DNA of 9,968 bases from Dehalococcoidia bacterium (GCA_023129355.1 JAGMCC010000028.1:1-9968); one strand, 5' to 3'; shown: positions 1 to 7,581, counted from the first letter of the stretch. Translations and numbers: made by a program. The notes: generated by a model from the sequence alone, not told the origin.

Positions 1-670
1 CCCTGCTGGCATAGATGGCGCGCGCCACCTTTTCCTCATTGAAAGCCCATAGCTCCTCAAGGGAGCCGCCGCCGCGTGCCAGTATCACCAGGTCGATGCC
101 CTCGGTATCGTTAATGGTATTAAAGGCTTGAACGATGCCCGTCGCCGCACCATCGCCCTGCACCGGGGTCGGGGAAAGAACCAGCTCCACCAGAGGATAA
201 CGCCTGCTTATTATATTGATGATATCATGCAAGACGGCGCTATCGGGCGAGGTGACCACGCCGATGCGTTGGGGAAAGGGGGGCAGCGCCCTCTTGCGCG
301 CCGGCTCAAAGAGCCCCTCTTCCGCCAGTTTTGCCTTTAGACGCTCAAACTCAAGGTGAAGGATGCCCATCCCTTCAGGCTGCACCACATCAACGTAGAA
401 CTGGAGGGCGCCGGAGACTTCGTAGATGGAGATGCGACCGTGCGCGACGGCCGCCATCCCATTTTCTAAGGTGAGGGCCAGCCGGGCACGGTGAAACAGC
501 ACACACCTCAACTGGCTGACCTCGTCCTTGAGGGTGAAGTAGAGGTGTCCCGCCGTCGACTCCGACAGATTGGAGACCTCGCCGCTTATCCAGAGGTCGG
601 CAAGCATGCTATCGGCCTCCAGAAGTTCCCTGAGGTAGCCAGTTACCTCGGCTACGGAATAGATCTTCAT
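1..670 (-). CDS. xseA: Exodeoxyribonuclease VII large subunit, N-terminal 223 codons (gene continues past window start)
   Basis: Large, catalytic subunit of exonuclease VII, which with several XseB subunits degrades single-stranded DNA from both ends in the cytoplasm. I translated this strand by hand; the frame is open from the ATG at 670 to the window edge. Residues 1-100 fit the N-terminal OB-fold (opening MKIYSVAEVTGYLRELL, then LWISGEVSNL and GHLYFTLKDE). After a linker with the conserved LEFERLKAKLAEEGLFEPARK region (about 106-126), the catalytic domain begins with RIGVVTSPDSAVLHDI (136-151) and carries the family signature ARGGGSLEELWAFNEE near residue 200. The family is usually 400-450 residues, so roughly half is present. 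The ATG directly follows the efp stop codon (TAGATG, no gap), indicating translational coupling. xseB would be expected further downstream but is outside the window. Identification is firm. Confidence 0.95.
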   Translation of the reverse strand, partial: MKIYSVAEVTGYLRELLEADSMLADLWISGEVSNLSESTAGHLYFTLKDEVSQLRCVLFHRARLALTLENGMAAVAHGRISIYEVSGALQFYVDVVQPEGMGILHLEFERLKAKLAEEGLFEPARKRALPPFPQRIGVVTSPDSAVLHDIINIISRRYPLVELVLSPTPVQGDGAATGIVQAFNTINDTEGIDLVILARGGGSLEELWAFNEEKVARAIYASR

Positions 671-1231
671 CTAGCCCGCCCTTTCAAGGTATTCGCCGGT
701 GCGCGTATCGACACGAACGATATCACCATTATTTACGAAAAGGGGGACCTGGATGGTGATGCCAGTTTCCAGCGTGGCGGGTTTGCTCCCTGCTACCGCC
801 GTATCCCCCTTAAATCCGGGGCCAGTTTCCACAATCTCAAGCGCCACTGAGTTGGGAAGCTCCACGCTTATCGGCTCGTCATTGTAAAAGAGCAACTCCA
901 GGGACATCCCTTCCTTGAGGTAGTTAGTGGCGTTGCCGAGCTGCTCCTGATTGAGCATGGTCTGATCGTAGCTTTGCACATCCATGAAGTAATAAAGGCC
1001 GCCGTCGCTGTAGAGGAATTGCACCCCGTGGCGGTCTAACCTCGCTCGGGGGAATTTCTCGCCTGCCTGGAAGGTGCGATCGATGGTGTGGCCTCCGCGA
1101 ATATCGCGAAGCTTCAGCCTGACCTGGGCACTGCCCCGCCCTATCTTGATATGCTGCCAGTCAAGGATTTGGTAAAGCCCTTCCTCCAGCTCGATGGTGA
1201 TGCCTTTTTTGAGCTCGCCGGTGCTTATCAT
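671..1231 (-). CDS. efp: Translation elongation factor P
   Basis: EF-P binds between the P and E sites of the ribosome and relieves stalling at consecutive prolines. The protein has 186 residues, the normal family length, with three beta-barrel domains: KOW-like domain I (about 1-62), OB domain II (about 66-125, including FYNDEPISVELPNSVALEI) and the C-terminal OB domain (about 130-186, with GDTAVAGSKPATLETG and VPLFVNNGDIVRVDTRTGEY, the EF-P signature). I chose the ATG at 1231 because AAAAGGAG lies just upstream and MISTGELKKG matches the usual N terminus; a TTG-initiated extension to 1300 is possible but has no support. The tip of domain I reads HIKIGRGSA, so the residue that is lysine in Escherichia coli (K34) is arginine (R32) here. 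The gene lies 69 bases after the preceding stop and abuts xseA. Confidence 0.97.
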   Translation of the reverse strand: MISTGELKKGITIELEEGLYQILDWQHIKIGRGSAQVRLKLRDIRGGHTIDRTFQAGEKFPRARLDRHGVQFLYSDGGLYYFMDVQSYDQTMLNQEQLGNATNYLKEGMSLELLFYNDEPISVELPNSVALEIVETGPGFKGDTAVAGSKPATLETGITIQVPLFVNNGDIVRVDTRTGEYLERAG

Positions 1232-1300
1232 TTTTTCGCTCCTTTTATAGGTAATCTTCTTTGTTAGATCACTTGCCACTGGTGGCGGTCTGGTTACCAA

Positions 1301-1768
1301 CTAAAGTAACAGGCTCAAAATGGTTGAAAGTAGCGCTACCGCTATTCCTAGTAGTAGTCCGTATAACACCGTTTCCTCTCGTATAGTCCAAAATGCCATC
1401 AGCGTGTGGAATCCTCCGCTAGGCATCTCAACTCCTAAGATGGTATCGCCTCCGAACCCGAGCATGCGGTCTCCTATCTCCTTTTCCCATGGTGGGTCCC
1501 CCTGTGTCATAAGTGGCACTTCGATCTCCTGTGCAGTTCGCATCCCGTTCTCAAACATTATGAACCACGTTAGCTTTTTCTCTGGTACCCTCGGCGCTAC
1601 ACATTTGACCGTCAGCTTAAAATTTGGCTTAGTATATTTTAGAAAAGGTAGACAATGAATACGCCGTAGCCACCAATTCATAGGCTCGGCTCTCAAATCG
1701 TAGTAATGATGGGGCGGTATGCCCGGCCAACCTACCGTCTGTATTCGGCTAATGGTAATCCCCCCCAA
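1301..1768 (-). CDS. Hypothetical protein with C-terminal membrane anchor
   Basis: I do not recognise this 155-residue protein. Visible features are a soluble part of about 130 residues rich in aromatic residues, prolines and predicted beta-strands (for example FKLTVKCVAP, KLTWFIMFENG, MRTAQEIEVPL), followed by one hydrophobic segment from about V134 to L155 that ends exactly at the stop codon. No N-terminal signal peptide is evident. With R130 just before the anchor, a cytoplasmic soluble part with a tail anchor is plausible; this is inference. The only in-frame start that gives the whole ORF is TTG at 1768, preceded by AGAAGAG; an in-frame stop at 1781-1783 rules out a longer protein. An internal ATG (M30) at 1681 is the alternative. 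It sits 22 bases after the peptidase stop and 69 bases before efp, inside an otherwise conserved operon, and its GC content (roughly 45%) is well below its neighbours, so it may be an insertion. Confidence 0.65.
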   Translation of the reverse strand: MGGITISRIQTVGWPGIPPHHYYDLRAEPMNWWLRRIHCLPFLKYTKPNFKLTVKCVAPRVPEKKLTWFIMFENGMRTAQEIEVPLMTQGDPPWEKEIGDRMLGFGGDTILGVEMPSGGFHTLMAFWTIREETVLYGLLLGIAVALLSTILSLLL

Positions 1769-1790
1769 CCTAACTCTTCTCTATTTCGCC

Positions 1791-2861
1791 TTAGTCTACC
1801 TTCTTTGCCTTAGAGAGCACCTTAACTCTACCCTGCTCTAAAACCACCACATCCTCGATCCGCACTCCGCCCCAGCCATTTATATACACGCCCGGCTCGA
1901 TGGTGAAGACCATGCCCTCGGCCAGCACGTCTTCGGAGCCTCTCCCCAGCCGCGGCGCTTCGTGGGCGGACAGCCCGATGCCGTGCCCCAGTCCATGCCC
2001 GAAATTCTCCCCGTAGCCTCCCTGTTCGATAACCGTCCTCGCCAGGCTGTCTGCCTGCTCCCCACTCATACCTGCCTCGATGGTGGCGATGGCGGTAAGC
2101 TGGGCACCGAGAACAAGGTCATATATTTTACCAAAGTTTTTATCCTCATTTCCCATGCAGATGGTTCTGGAGAGATCGCTCGAATAGCCATTAACGCGAG
2201 CCCCTACGTCGATGACCACGGGCTCGCCGGGGAGCAGGGCGCGGTCAGTGGGCTGGTGGTGCGGAAGGGCGGAGTTAGGGCCTGAGGCTACGATGACGTC
2301 GAAGGGGACGTTTTCGCTGCCCTTTTCCCTCAGAGACTTCTCGATTTCCCATGCTGCCTCTTTCTCGGTCATCCCGGGATGGAGCAAGGACGAAAACTCC
2401 TCAAAGCTGGCATCTGAGATATCCACTGCCTTCATGATAAGCTCCCTCTCCTCATCATCCTTCACCGCACGCAGCGACTCCACGATTCCCTCGGTGGGCA
2501 CTATTTCGCTCTTTTCGCCTTTGGCCGCCACCAGCTTTCGATAGGTAGCGAAAGATAGGTCGTTCGCCTCCACCCCGACCCGTTTCACCTCAAGTGAGGA
2601 TAGAAGGTCGGGGAGCCATCTCGGAGGGTCTCCCTCAGTTTGAAAGAGTTCAAAGCCTGGTGCCTGGCTTTTTGCCTGCTCGACATAGCGAAAGTCGGTA
2701 GCCAATATGGCGCTCTGCTCCGATATAAGGAGGAAGCCCGCCGAGCCGGTGAACCCGCTGAGGTAGCGGCGATTCTCCCCCTGAGAGATGAGGATAGCGT
2801 CCAGCCCCTCCTCCCCATTTTCGAAAAGCCTCTGACGCAGCCTCTCCAGGCGATAGGTCAT
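1791..2861 (-). CDS. M24 family metallopeptidase, Xaa-Pro aminopeptidase/dipeptidase type
   Basis: Cytoplasmic metallopeptidase expected to release an N-terminal residue ahead of proline or to cleave Xaa-Pro dipeptides. The 356 residues have the two-domain layout of bacterial PepP/PepQ-like enzymes: a creatinase N-terminal domain (about 1-130, with RRYLSGFTGSAGFLL and ATDFRYVEQA) and a pita-bread catalytic domain (about 138-356). All five dinuclear-metal ligands can be placed: D218 (VVIDVGA), D229 (SSDLSRT), H293 within NFGHGLGHGIGLSAHE, E322 (TIEPGVY) and E336 (VRIEDVVV). H289 and H300 correspond to the additional conserved histidines. The ATG start overlaps the aroQ stop by four bases (ATGA), implying coupled translation. 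Sequence alone cannot separate aminopeptidase P from prolidase specificity; the length suits the short Xaa-Pro aminopeptidase/YqhT-like group commonly found next to efp. Confidence 0.93.
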   Translation of the reverse strand: MTYRLERLRQRLFENGEEGLDAILISQGENRRYLSGFTGSAGFLLISEQSAILATDFRYVEQAKSQAPGFELFQTEGDPPRWLPDLLSSLEVKRVGVEANDLSFATYRKLVAAKGEKSEIVPTEGIVESLRAVKDDEERELIMKAVDISDASFEEFSSLLHPGMTEKEAAWEIEKSLREKGSENVPFDVIVASGPNSALPHHQPTDRALLPGEPVVIDVGARVNGYSSDLSRTICMGNEDKNFGKIYDLVLGAQLTAIATIEAGMSGEQADSLARTVIEQGGYGENFGHGLGHGIGLSAHEAPRLGRGSEDVLAEGMVFTIEPGVYINGWGGVRIEDVVVLEQGRVKVLSKAKKVD

Positions 2862-3298
2862 TTACTCTCTTTCAATTCGGCGACCAGTATCTCCAGGGCG
2901 TCGATATACCCCTGACCGCCTTTACCGCTGATCTGCTTACGGGTGATGGGCTCGATCACCGACTTTCGCCGCCACTCCTCGCGGGCGTGGATATCTGAGA
3001 GGTGCACCTCGATCACGGGGAGGGCGCTGTCTTCGAGGGCATCCCGCAGCGAGAGGCCATAATGGGTGAGCGCCCCGGGGTTGACGATGATACCCGCTGC
3101 TTCTGGGGCCTCGGCCTGGATAAAGTCGATGAGTGCCCCCTCGCTGTTTGACTGGAAGGCTAAAATTTCAGCACCCAGTTCCCGGGCCCTTTTTACCACC
3201 ATGGACTCGAGCTCCTCGAGGGTCTGATCCCCGTACATTGAACGATTTCTCTTGCCCAGCATGTTCAGATTGGGCCCATGTATGAGAAGTATTTTCGT
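2858..3298 (-). CDS. aroQ: Type II 3-dehydroquinate dehydratase, apparently starting at a non-canonical ACG
   Basis: Catalyses dehydration of 3-dehydroquinate to 3-dehydroshikimate, third step of the shikimate pathway, as a cytoplasmic dodecamer of flavodoxin-like subunits. Counted from T1 (the ACG codon) the protein has 146 residues, the usual type II length. Active-site residues line up at a constant offset of two from the Mycobacterium tuberculosis enzyme: N10, R17 and Y22 on the flexible lid (GPNLNMLGKRNRSMYG), N73 (VNPGALTH), H99 (EVHLSDIH), R106 and R110. Homologues typically begin M-K-I-L-x-I-x-G-P-N; here the codon in the M position (3298-3296) reads ACG, with AGGGG six bases upstream. 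No ATG, GTG or TTG lies in frame between 3298 and the ATG at 3370, which would add 24 residues encoded inside xerC. ATT at 3304 is another rare possibility. The gene begins one base after the xerC stop and its TGA overlaps the next ATG. Function is certain; the start is not. Confidence 0.93.
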   Translation of the reverse strand, partial: TKILLIHGPNLNMLGKRNRSMYGDQTLEELESMVVKRARELGAEILAFQSNSEGALIDFIQAEAPEAAGIIVNPGALTHYGLSLRDALEDSALPVIEVHLSDIHAREEWRRKSVIEPITRKQISGKGGQGYIDALEILVAELKESK

Positions 3299-3299
3299 A

Positions 3300-4232
3300 C
3301 TAATCCCCTTCTTTCTTCGCTCTGGGGTGGGCTGCCAGATATACCTTCCGCGCCTGGCTCTGGGTGACATGGGTGTAGATCTGGGTAGTTGAGAGGTTGG
3401 CGTGCCCGAGGAGCTCCTGAACCACCCGCAGGTCGGCGCCACCATCGAGGAGGTGGGTTGCAAAGCTATGGCGCACCATGTGGGGGAAAACCCTCTTATC
3501 AAGACCTGCCTCGAGGGCATACCTTGAGATTGCCTTCTGGAGAGAGCGCCTTGAGAGCCTTTTACCGTATCGATTGATAAATAGGGCTTCCGTCCTTGAA
3601 TTGCCCAGGAGCTGCCTGCGACCTTCATTAAGATACATATCGATGGCGGAGGCTGCCGGCTTGCCGATGAGCACCATCCGCTCCTTGGCGCCTTTGCCCC
3701 AGACGCGAATCTCCCGCGCTTCGATATTAATGCTTACCAGGTCGAGCCCCACTATCTCGCTCACCCTGAGCCCGGAGGCGTAGAGGAACTCGAGCATCGC
3801 CCTATCTCGCTGCCCCTGAGGGGTGGTGGTATCGGGCGTCTCCAGGAGTTGGGTGACCTCGTCGCTGGACAGGAAGGAGGGGAGCCTCTTTTCAAGCTTC
3901 GGCGAGGATACGGTGAGCAATGGGTTTGAGGATATGAAATTCTGTTGCATCAAATAGCCATAAAAGGAACGGAGTGCGCTCAGTTTGCGGGACACGCTGG
4001 ATTTTTCAAACCCCTGCTTCTGCAGGGTGGCTATGTAACGGCGCAGCAGGTAGCGATCCACCTCCTCCAGCGTGGCCACATTCTCCGTATTAAGGAACTC
4101 CAGGAAGTGGCGCAGGTCATGGGTATAATTGCGCACCGTATATGGTGAGGCATGGCGCTCTACCTCAAGATAGCGGATGTAGTTATGAACCAGCCTCTCT
4201 ATACTTTCCCTGCTTTGAATTAGGGGGATCAT
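3300..4232 (-). CDS. xerC: XerC/XerD-type tyrosine recombinase
   Basis: Site-specific tyrosine recombinase; chromosomal members resolve chromosome dimers at dif sites with a partner Xer protein and FtsK. The 310-residue protein has an N-terminal SAM-like core-binding domain (about 10-98, VHNYIRYLEVERHASPYTVRNY) and a catalytic domain (about 112-300). The full active-site set is visible: R156 (ASGLRVSE), K180 (VWGKGAKER), H251 and R254 (HMVRHSFATHLL), H277 (LLGHANLSTTQ) and the nucleophile Y286 (QIYTHV). Length is normal. The ATG at 4232 overlaps the topA stop by four bases (ATGA). A position after dprA and topA in a housekeeping operon favours a chromosomal Xer role over a phage or transposon integrase. 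XerC and XerD cannot be told apart from this window, so the symbol follows operon convention. Confidence 0.93.
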   Translation of the reverse strand: MIPLIQSRESIERLVHNYIRYLEVERHASPYTVRNYTHDLRHFLEFLNTENVATLEEVDRYLLRRYIATLQKQGFEKSSVSRKLSALRSFYGYLMQQNFISSNPLLTVSSPKLEKRLPSFLSSDEVTQLLETPDTTTPQGQRDRAMLEFLYASGLRVSEIVGLDLVSINIEAREIRVWGKGAKERMVLIGKPAASAIDMYLNEGRRQLLGNSRTEALFINRYGKRLSRRSLQKAISRYALEAGLDKRVFPHMVRHSFATHLLDGGADLRVVQELLGHANLSTTQIYTHVTQSQARKVYLAAHPRAKKEGD

Positions 4233-6349
4233 ACCTTGAGCGCCTCCCTCTCCACCTCATCTAATCTGCTGCTGAACTCACATTTTATACATCTTGCCAT
4301 CGTCTTGCCCCGCATCACCAACAGCCCACCGCACTGGGGACAGGGCTGCGGTATGGGCCTATTGCTGGTAGTGAAATCGCAATCGGGATAGCCTGTGCAG
4401 CCGTAGAAGGTACGCTTTTTCCTGCTCTGCCGCACCACTAATTCGCTGCCGCACTTGGGGCAGGTGACGCCGATTTTTACCAGGAGAGGTTTTGTGTTCT
4501 TGCATTCTGGGTAGCCTGAGCAGGCCAGAAACCTTCCATAGCGCCCCAATTTAATCACCATAGGTCTGCCGCATAGTGTACAGACCTCATCCGTGGGCTC
4601 GTCCGCTATCTTGACCCTTGCCATCTGTTGTTTTGCTGCCTGCAGCGTCTTTTCAAATGGGTCATAAAATTCCTCGAGGAAGGGAACCCACTCCCTCTTC
4701 CCCTGAGCGATCCGGTCCAGCCCCTCCTCCATTTGGGCGGTGAACCCAAAATCGACGATGTCAGGGAAATGCTCGCAAAGTATGTCGCTTACCAGAAGGC
4801 CAATCTCTGCGGGGCAGAACCGCCCACCATCCTGCTCCACATAGCCCCGCTCCTGGATGGTGGCAAGGATGGGGGCGTAGGTTGAGGGGCGTCCGATTCC
4901 TCTCTCCTCCAGCGCCTTGACCAGGGTTGCCTCGGTGTAGCGATGTGGGGGTTGGGTGAAGTGCTGCTCGGGGAAGAGCTCCAAAAGCTTCAGGGGCTCA
5001 CCATTCGCTAGCTCAGGAAGGGGAGCCTTCTCCTTTTCATCCTCAGCCTCATCCCTCCCCTCGCTATAGAGGATGGTGAAGCCGGGGAATTTCATAGTGG
5101 AGCTGGTAGCCCTGAGGAGGTATGAATTTTTACCTTTTTCGCGCTTCGCCTCTATATCTACCGCGGTGGTATCCAGTAAGGCGGCGGACATCTGGCTGGA
5201 GACCATCCGCTTCCAGATGAGTTCATAGAGCCTGAATTGGTCCCTGGTGAGATAGCCTTTAATCGCTTCAGGTTCCCGCCGTATCGAGGTAGGCCGGATG
5301 GCCTCATGGGCTTCCTGGGCTCCCTTCGCCTTCTTACGGAAGATGCGAGGGTGTGGTGGCAGGAACTTAGCGCCATATTTTCCCTTGATGTAGGCGCGCG
5401 TTTCCGTCAGGGCCAAGGGGGCTACCCTTACCGAATCAGTGCGCATATAAGTGATCAGCCCCACCGATCCCTCCTTGCCTATTGGTAAGCCCTCGTAGAG
5501 CTGCTGGGCGAGGGCCATGGTGCGCTTGGCGCTGAGGCGAAGCTTGCGCCACCCCTCCTGCTGGAGGGTGCTGGTGATGAAGGGGGGCGCTGGCTGGCGA
5601 GCCACCTCCTTCTTTCGCACTTGGGCCACGGTGTAGCTCGCATGCTTAAGCTGGGAGACAATACTTTCAGCCTCCTCCCGGCTGCTAATATCAATCTTTT
5701 TGCCATCCGTAAAACCGAGAAGAGTGGCAGTGAAGCCCTCTTTTGTGGCGATCTTCTCGAGATGGGCATCGATGGACCAGTACTCCTGGGGAATGAAGCC
5801 CTGGATCTCCCGTTCTCGGTCAACGATCATTCTCAAGGCCACCGATTGAACCCTTCCTGCGGAAAGTCCGCGTCTCACCTTTTGACCGAGGAGAGGGCTT
5901 ATCTTATAGCCGACCAGCCTGTCGAGAATGCGGCGCGCCTGCTGGGCATGAACCAGGTCCATGTCGATCTCCCTGGGATGGCGGAAAGCTTCCGCTACCG
6001 CTTCCTCGGTAAGCTCATGGAAAACCACCCGCTTCAGTGTCATGCCTTCCAGCTTGGCAGCCTGAACCAGATGCCAGGAGATGGCCTCGCCCTCGCGGTC
6101 GGGGTCGGTGGCGAGATATACCTCGGCAGCCTTCTTCGCTGTCTCCCTTATTTCTTTAACCACTGCCCTCTTCTCATTGGGAACCTCATACTTGGGGTTG
6201 AAACCTTCCTTCACATCTACCCCCAACCATTTCTTGGGCAGATCTCGCACGTGTCCCACCGAGGCTTTCACGCTATAGCCACTGCCCAGCACCCTGCTTA
6301 CCGTCTTCGCCTTAGCCGGAGATTCGACAATGACCAACCTTTTTGCCAT
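4229..6349 (-). CDS. topA: DNA topoisomerase I (type IA)
   Basis: Relaxes negative supercoils by cutting one DNA strand, forming a 5'-phosphotyrosine link, and passing the other strand through. The 706 residues show the standard order: TOPRIM domain at the N terminus with E9 (VIVESPAKAKT) and the metal-binding D82, D84, E86 (TDPDREGEAI); the gate domains with HAQQARRILDRLVGYKISP (134-152) and LSAGRVQSVALR; catalytic Y301 in TYMRTDS; and PHRYTEATLVKALEERGIGRPSTYA (468-492). The tail has three four-cysteine zinc ribbons: C590/C593/C610/C616, C630/C633/C651/C657 and C670/C673/C687/C690. The ATG at 6349 is preceded by AAGGTGGA and overlaps the dprA TAA by one base. The dprA-topA pairing is widespread in bacteria. 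No residue required for catalysis is missing. Confidence 0.98.
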   Translation of the reverse strand: MAKRLVIVESPAKAKTVSRVLGSGYSVKASVGHVRDLPKKWLGVDVKEGFNPKYEVPNEKRAVVKEIRETAKKAAEVYLATDPDREGEAISWHLVQAAKLEGMTLKRVVFHELTEEAVAEAFRHPREIDMDLVHAQQARRILDRLVGYKISPLLGQKVRRGLSAGRVQSVALRMIVDREREIQGFIPQEYWSIDAHLEKIATKEGFTATLLGFTDGKKIDISSREEAESIVSQLKHASYTVAQVRKKEVARQPAPPFITSTLQQEGWRKLRLSAKRTMALAQQLYEGLPIGKEGSVGLITYMRTDSVRVAPLALTETRAYIKGKYGAKFLPPHPRIFRKKAKGAQEAHEAIRPTSIRREPEAIKGYLTRDQFRLYELIWKRMVSSQMSAALLDTTAVDIEAKREKGKNSYLLRATSSTMKFPGFTILYSEGRDEAEDEKEKAPLPELANGEPLKLLELFPEQHFTQPPHRYTEATLVKALEERGIGRPSTYAPILATIQERGYVEQDGGRFCPAEIGLLVSDILCEHFPDIVDFGFTAQMEEGLDRIAQGKREWVPFLEEFYDPFEKTLQAAKQQMARVKIADEPTDEVCTLCGRPMVIKLGRYGRFLACSGYPECKNTKPLLVKIGVTCPKCGSELVVRQSRKKRTFYGCTGYPDCDFTTSNRPIPQPCPQCGGLLVMRGKTMARCIKCEFSSRLDEVEREALKV

Positions 6350-7473
6350 TATTCCACCTTAATCCGGTAGTCCTCCCTGGCCTCCCGGGCAATGATATAG
6401 TTCATGCCGCCAACCTGCTTTACCATCCCCTTAAGCTCCATCATCGCCAGGGTGCTCGAGACCGTTGCGATGGGGAGGCGCGACTGGTGTCCTACCTCAT
6501 CGATGTGGGTTGGCTCTGGGGAGAGATTTCGTAAAATTTGCAAAATAGTGGACTCGGTCTTAGTGGCGGGAACAAGCTCCTTCACCTCAACCTGTTGCAC
6601 TGCCATAGTGAGGTTGAGTTCCTCAAGGATGTCATTGGCTCCCAATACCAGCTTCGCTCCCTCCTGGATCAATCTATTGGTTCCCCGGCTCGCCGAGGAG
6701 AGCACGCTTCCAGGAACGGCGAAGACCTCGCGGTTTTGCTCCAGGGCATGGCCTGTGGTGATCAGGGCACCGCTCCCCTTCCCAGCCTCCACCACCATAA
6801 CCCCCAGGCTCAACCCGCTCATTATCCTGTTTCTTAGGGGGAAGTTCTCCCGCCTGGGAGGGGTGCCCAGGGGAAACTCGCTCACCAGTGCCCCACGCTC
6901 CATAACGTCGCGCGCCAGTTTCACGTGATCTCTGGGGTAAACAATGTCGAGCCCGCAACCGAAGACAGCGATGCTCCGTCCCCCGGAATCCAGCGCAGCG
7001 CGGTGAGCGGTGGCATCGATCCCTTTAGCCAGGCCGCTAACGATGGTGATCCTGTTTCGCGCTAGATCGCCCACGATCTGTTCGGTAACCTCCCTCCCGT
7101 AGTAGGTAGGGCGACGGGTGCCCACCACAGCCAGTGACCAATCATCCTCAGGGGCAAAACGTCCCCTAATATAAAGCACGGGGGGAGAGTCGTATATCTC
7201 CTTCAGTCTAGAGGGGTAGGCCTCATCTTGCCAGATGAGCACCGTTACCTTGTAACGCTCCAGCTTCTCCATCTCGGCATCGAGTGAGATCTTGGAGCGC
7301 CTTTCCATGATCGATTCGATTGATCGGTTATCGAGCCCAGCTATCTCGAGCTCGGTGGCACTAGCCTGCCAGGCCCGCTCCATCTCGCCGAAATACTGTT
7401 TCAGCCGGGACAGCCGGGCTCGCCCGATCCCGGGAATAAGGGTGAATCCTACCCAGTACTTAGTGTCGCTCAT
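6349..7473 (-). CDS. dprA: DNA-processing protein DprA (Smf)
   Basis: DprA binds incoming single-stranded DNA and loads RecA during natural transformation; it is also kept in many bacteria not known to be transformable. The 374 residues contain an N-terminal helix-hairpin-helix-like part (about 5-50, VGFTLIPGIGRARLSRL), a Rossmann-like core (about 75-290) with VVGTRRPTYYG, SGLAKGIDATAH (146-157), FPLRNRIMSGLS (211-222), VEAGKGSGALITT and GTNRLIQEGA, and a C-terminal winged-helix domain (about 307-360, THIDEVGHQSRLPIATVSSTLAMMELKGMV) like that of many non-pneumococcal DprA proteins. The gene opens the long operon. Its ATG has no recognisable Shine-Dalgarno sequence and lies only about a dozen bases from a good -10 element, suggesting a nearly leaderless transcript. 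The stop overlaps the topA ATG. Confidence 0.96.
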   Translation of the reverse strand: MSDTKYWVGFTLIPGIGRARLSRLKQYFGEMERAWQASATELEIAGLDNRSIESIMERRSKISLDAEMEKLERYKVTVLIWQDEAYPSRLKEIYDSPPVLYIRGRFAPEDDWSLAVVGTRRPTYYGREVTEQIVGDLARNRITIVSGLAKGIDATAHRAALDSGGRSIAVFGCGLDIVYPRDHVKLARDVMERGALVSEFPLGTPPRRENFPLRNRIMSGLSLGVMVVEAGKGSGALITTGHALEQNREVFAVPGSVLSSASRGTNRLIQEGAKLVLGANDILEELNLTMAVQQVEVKELVPATKTESTILQILRNLSPEPTHIDEVGHQSRLPIATVSSTLAMMELKGMVKQVGGMNYIIAREAREDYRIKVE

Positions 7474-7483
7474 AAGTTAGATT

Positions 7484-7512
7484 ATTGTAGCACAGTAGTT
7501 AAGGTTAGCCAA
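7484..7512 (-). promoter_or_regulatory. Predicted sigma-70 promoter of the dprA operon
   Basis: On the minus strand TTGGCT (7512-7507) is followed by a 17-base spacer and TACAAT (7489-7484); a TG dinucleotide one base before the -10 makes it an extended -10. The predicted start point, about seven bases on, falls near 7477, leaving only about 4-5 bases before the dprA ATG at 7473. This is the only convincing promoter upstream of the eight-gene run. It was found by eye and not tested. Confidence 0.6.
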
Positions 7513-7531
7513 ATACCCCTGCGGCAGGAAG

Positions 7532-7551
7532 TAGGGGATTATAGGGGATTA
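7532..7551. repeat. Perfect tandem duplication of a 10-base unit
   Basis: Plus-strand TAGGGGATTA occurs twice back to back (7532-7541 and 7542-7551) in the gap between the radical SAM gene and dprA. On the minus strand the junction creates a perfect TATAAT (7543-7538), but no -35 element is seen at 16-18 bases. It lies about 20 bases upstream of the predicted dprA -35 box and could be a regulator binding site or chance slippage. Confidence 0.5.
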
Positions 7552-7581
7552 TGACTAGATAGCGCTAAGGGTGGTGAGGAA

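Noticed and set aside
1232..1300. Extension of EF-P to a TTG at 1300
   Set aside because: The extra 23 residues do not resemble any EF-P, while the ATG at 1231 has a clear AAAAGGAG and gives the standard 186-residue protein.
3299..3628. Long N-terminal extension of aroQ reading through xerC
   Set aside because: The 110 residues are an out-of-frame translation of the xerC catalytic domain. Type II dehydroquinases begin at the KILLIHGPN strand.
5621..6370. Long 249-codon open frame on the plus strand
   Set aside because: It is antisense to the most conserved part of topA. High-GC coding DNA often opens the opposite frame, and the protein resembles nothing known to me.
7511..7535. Possible terminator for the radical SAM gene (CCTG-CCG-CAGG hairpin on the minus strand, then TATTT)
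   Set aside because: The perfect stem is only four base pairs and there is no real T run, so it is too weak to call.
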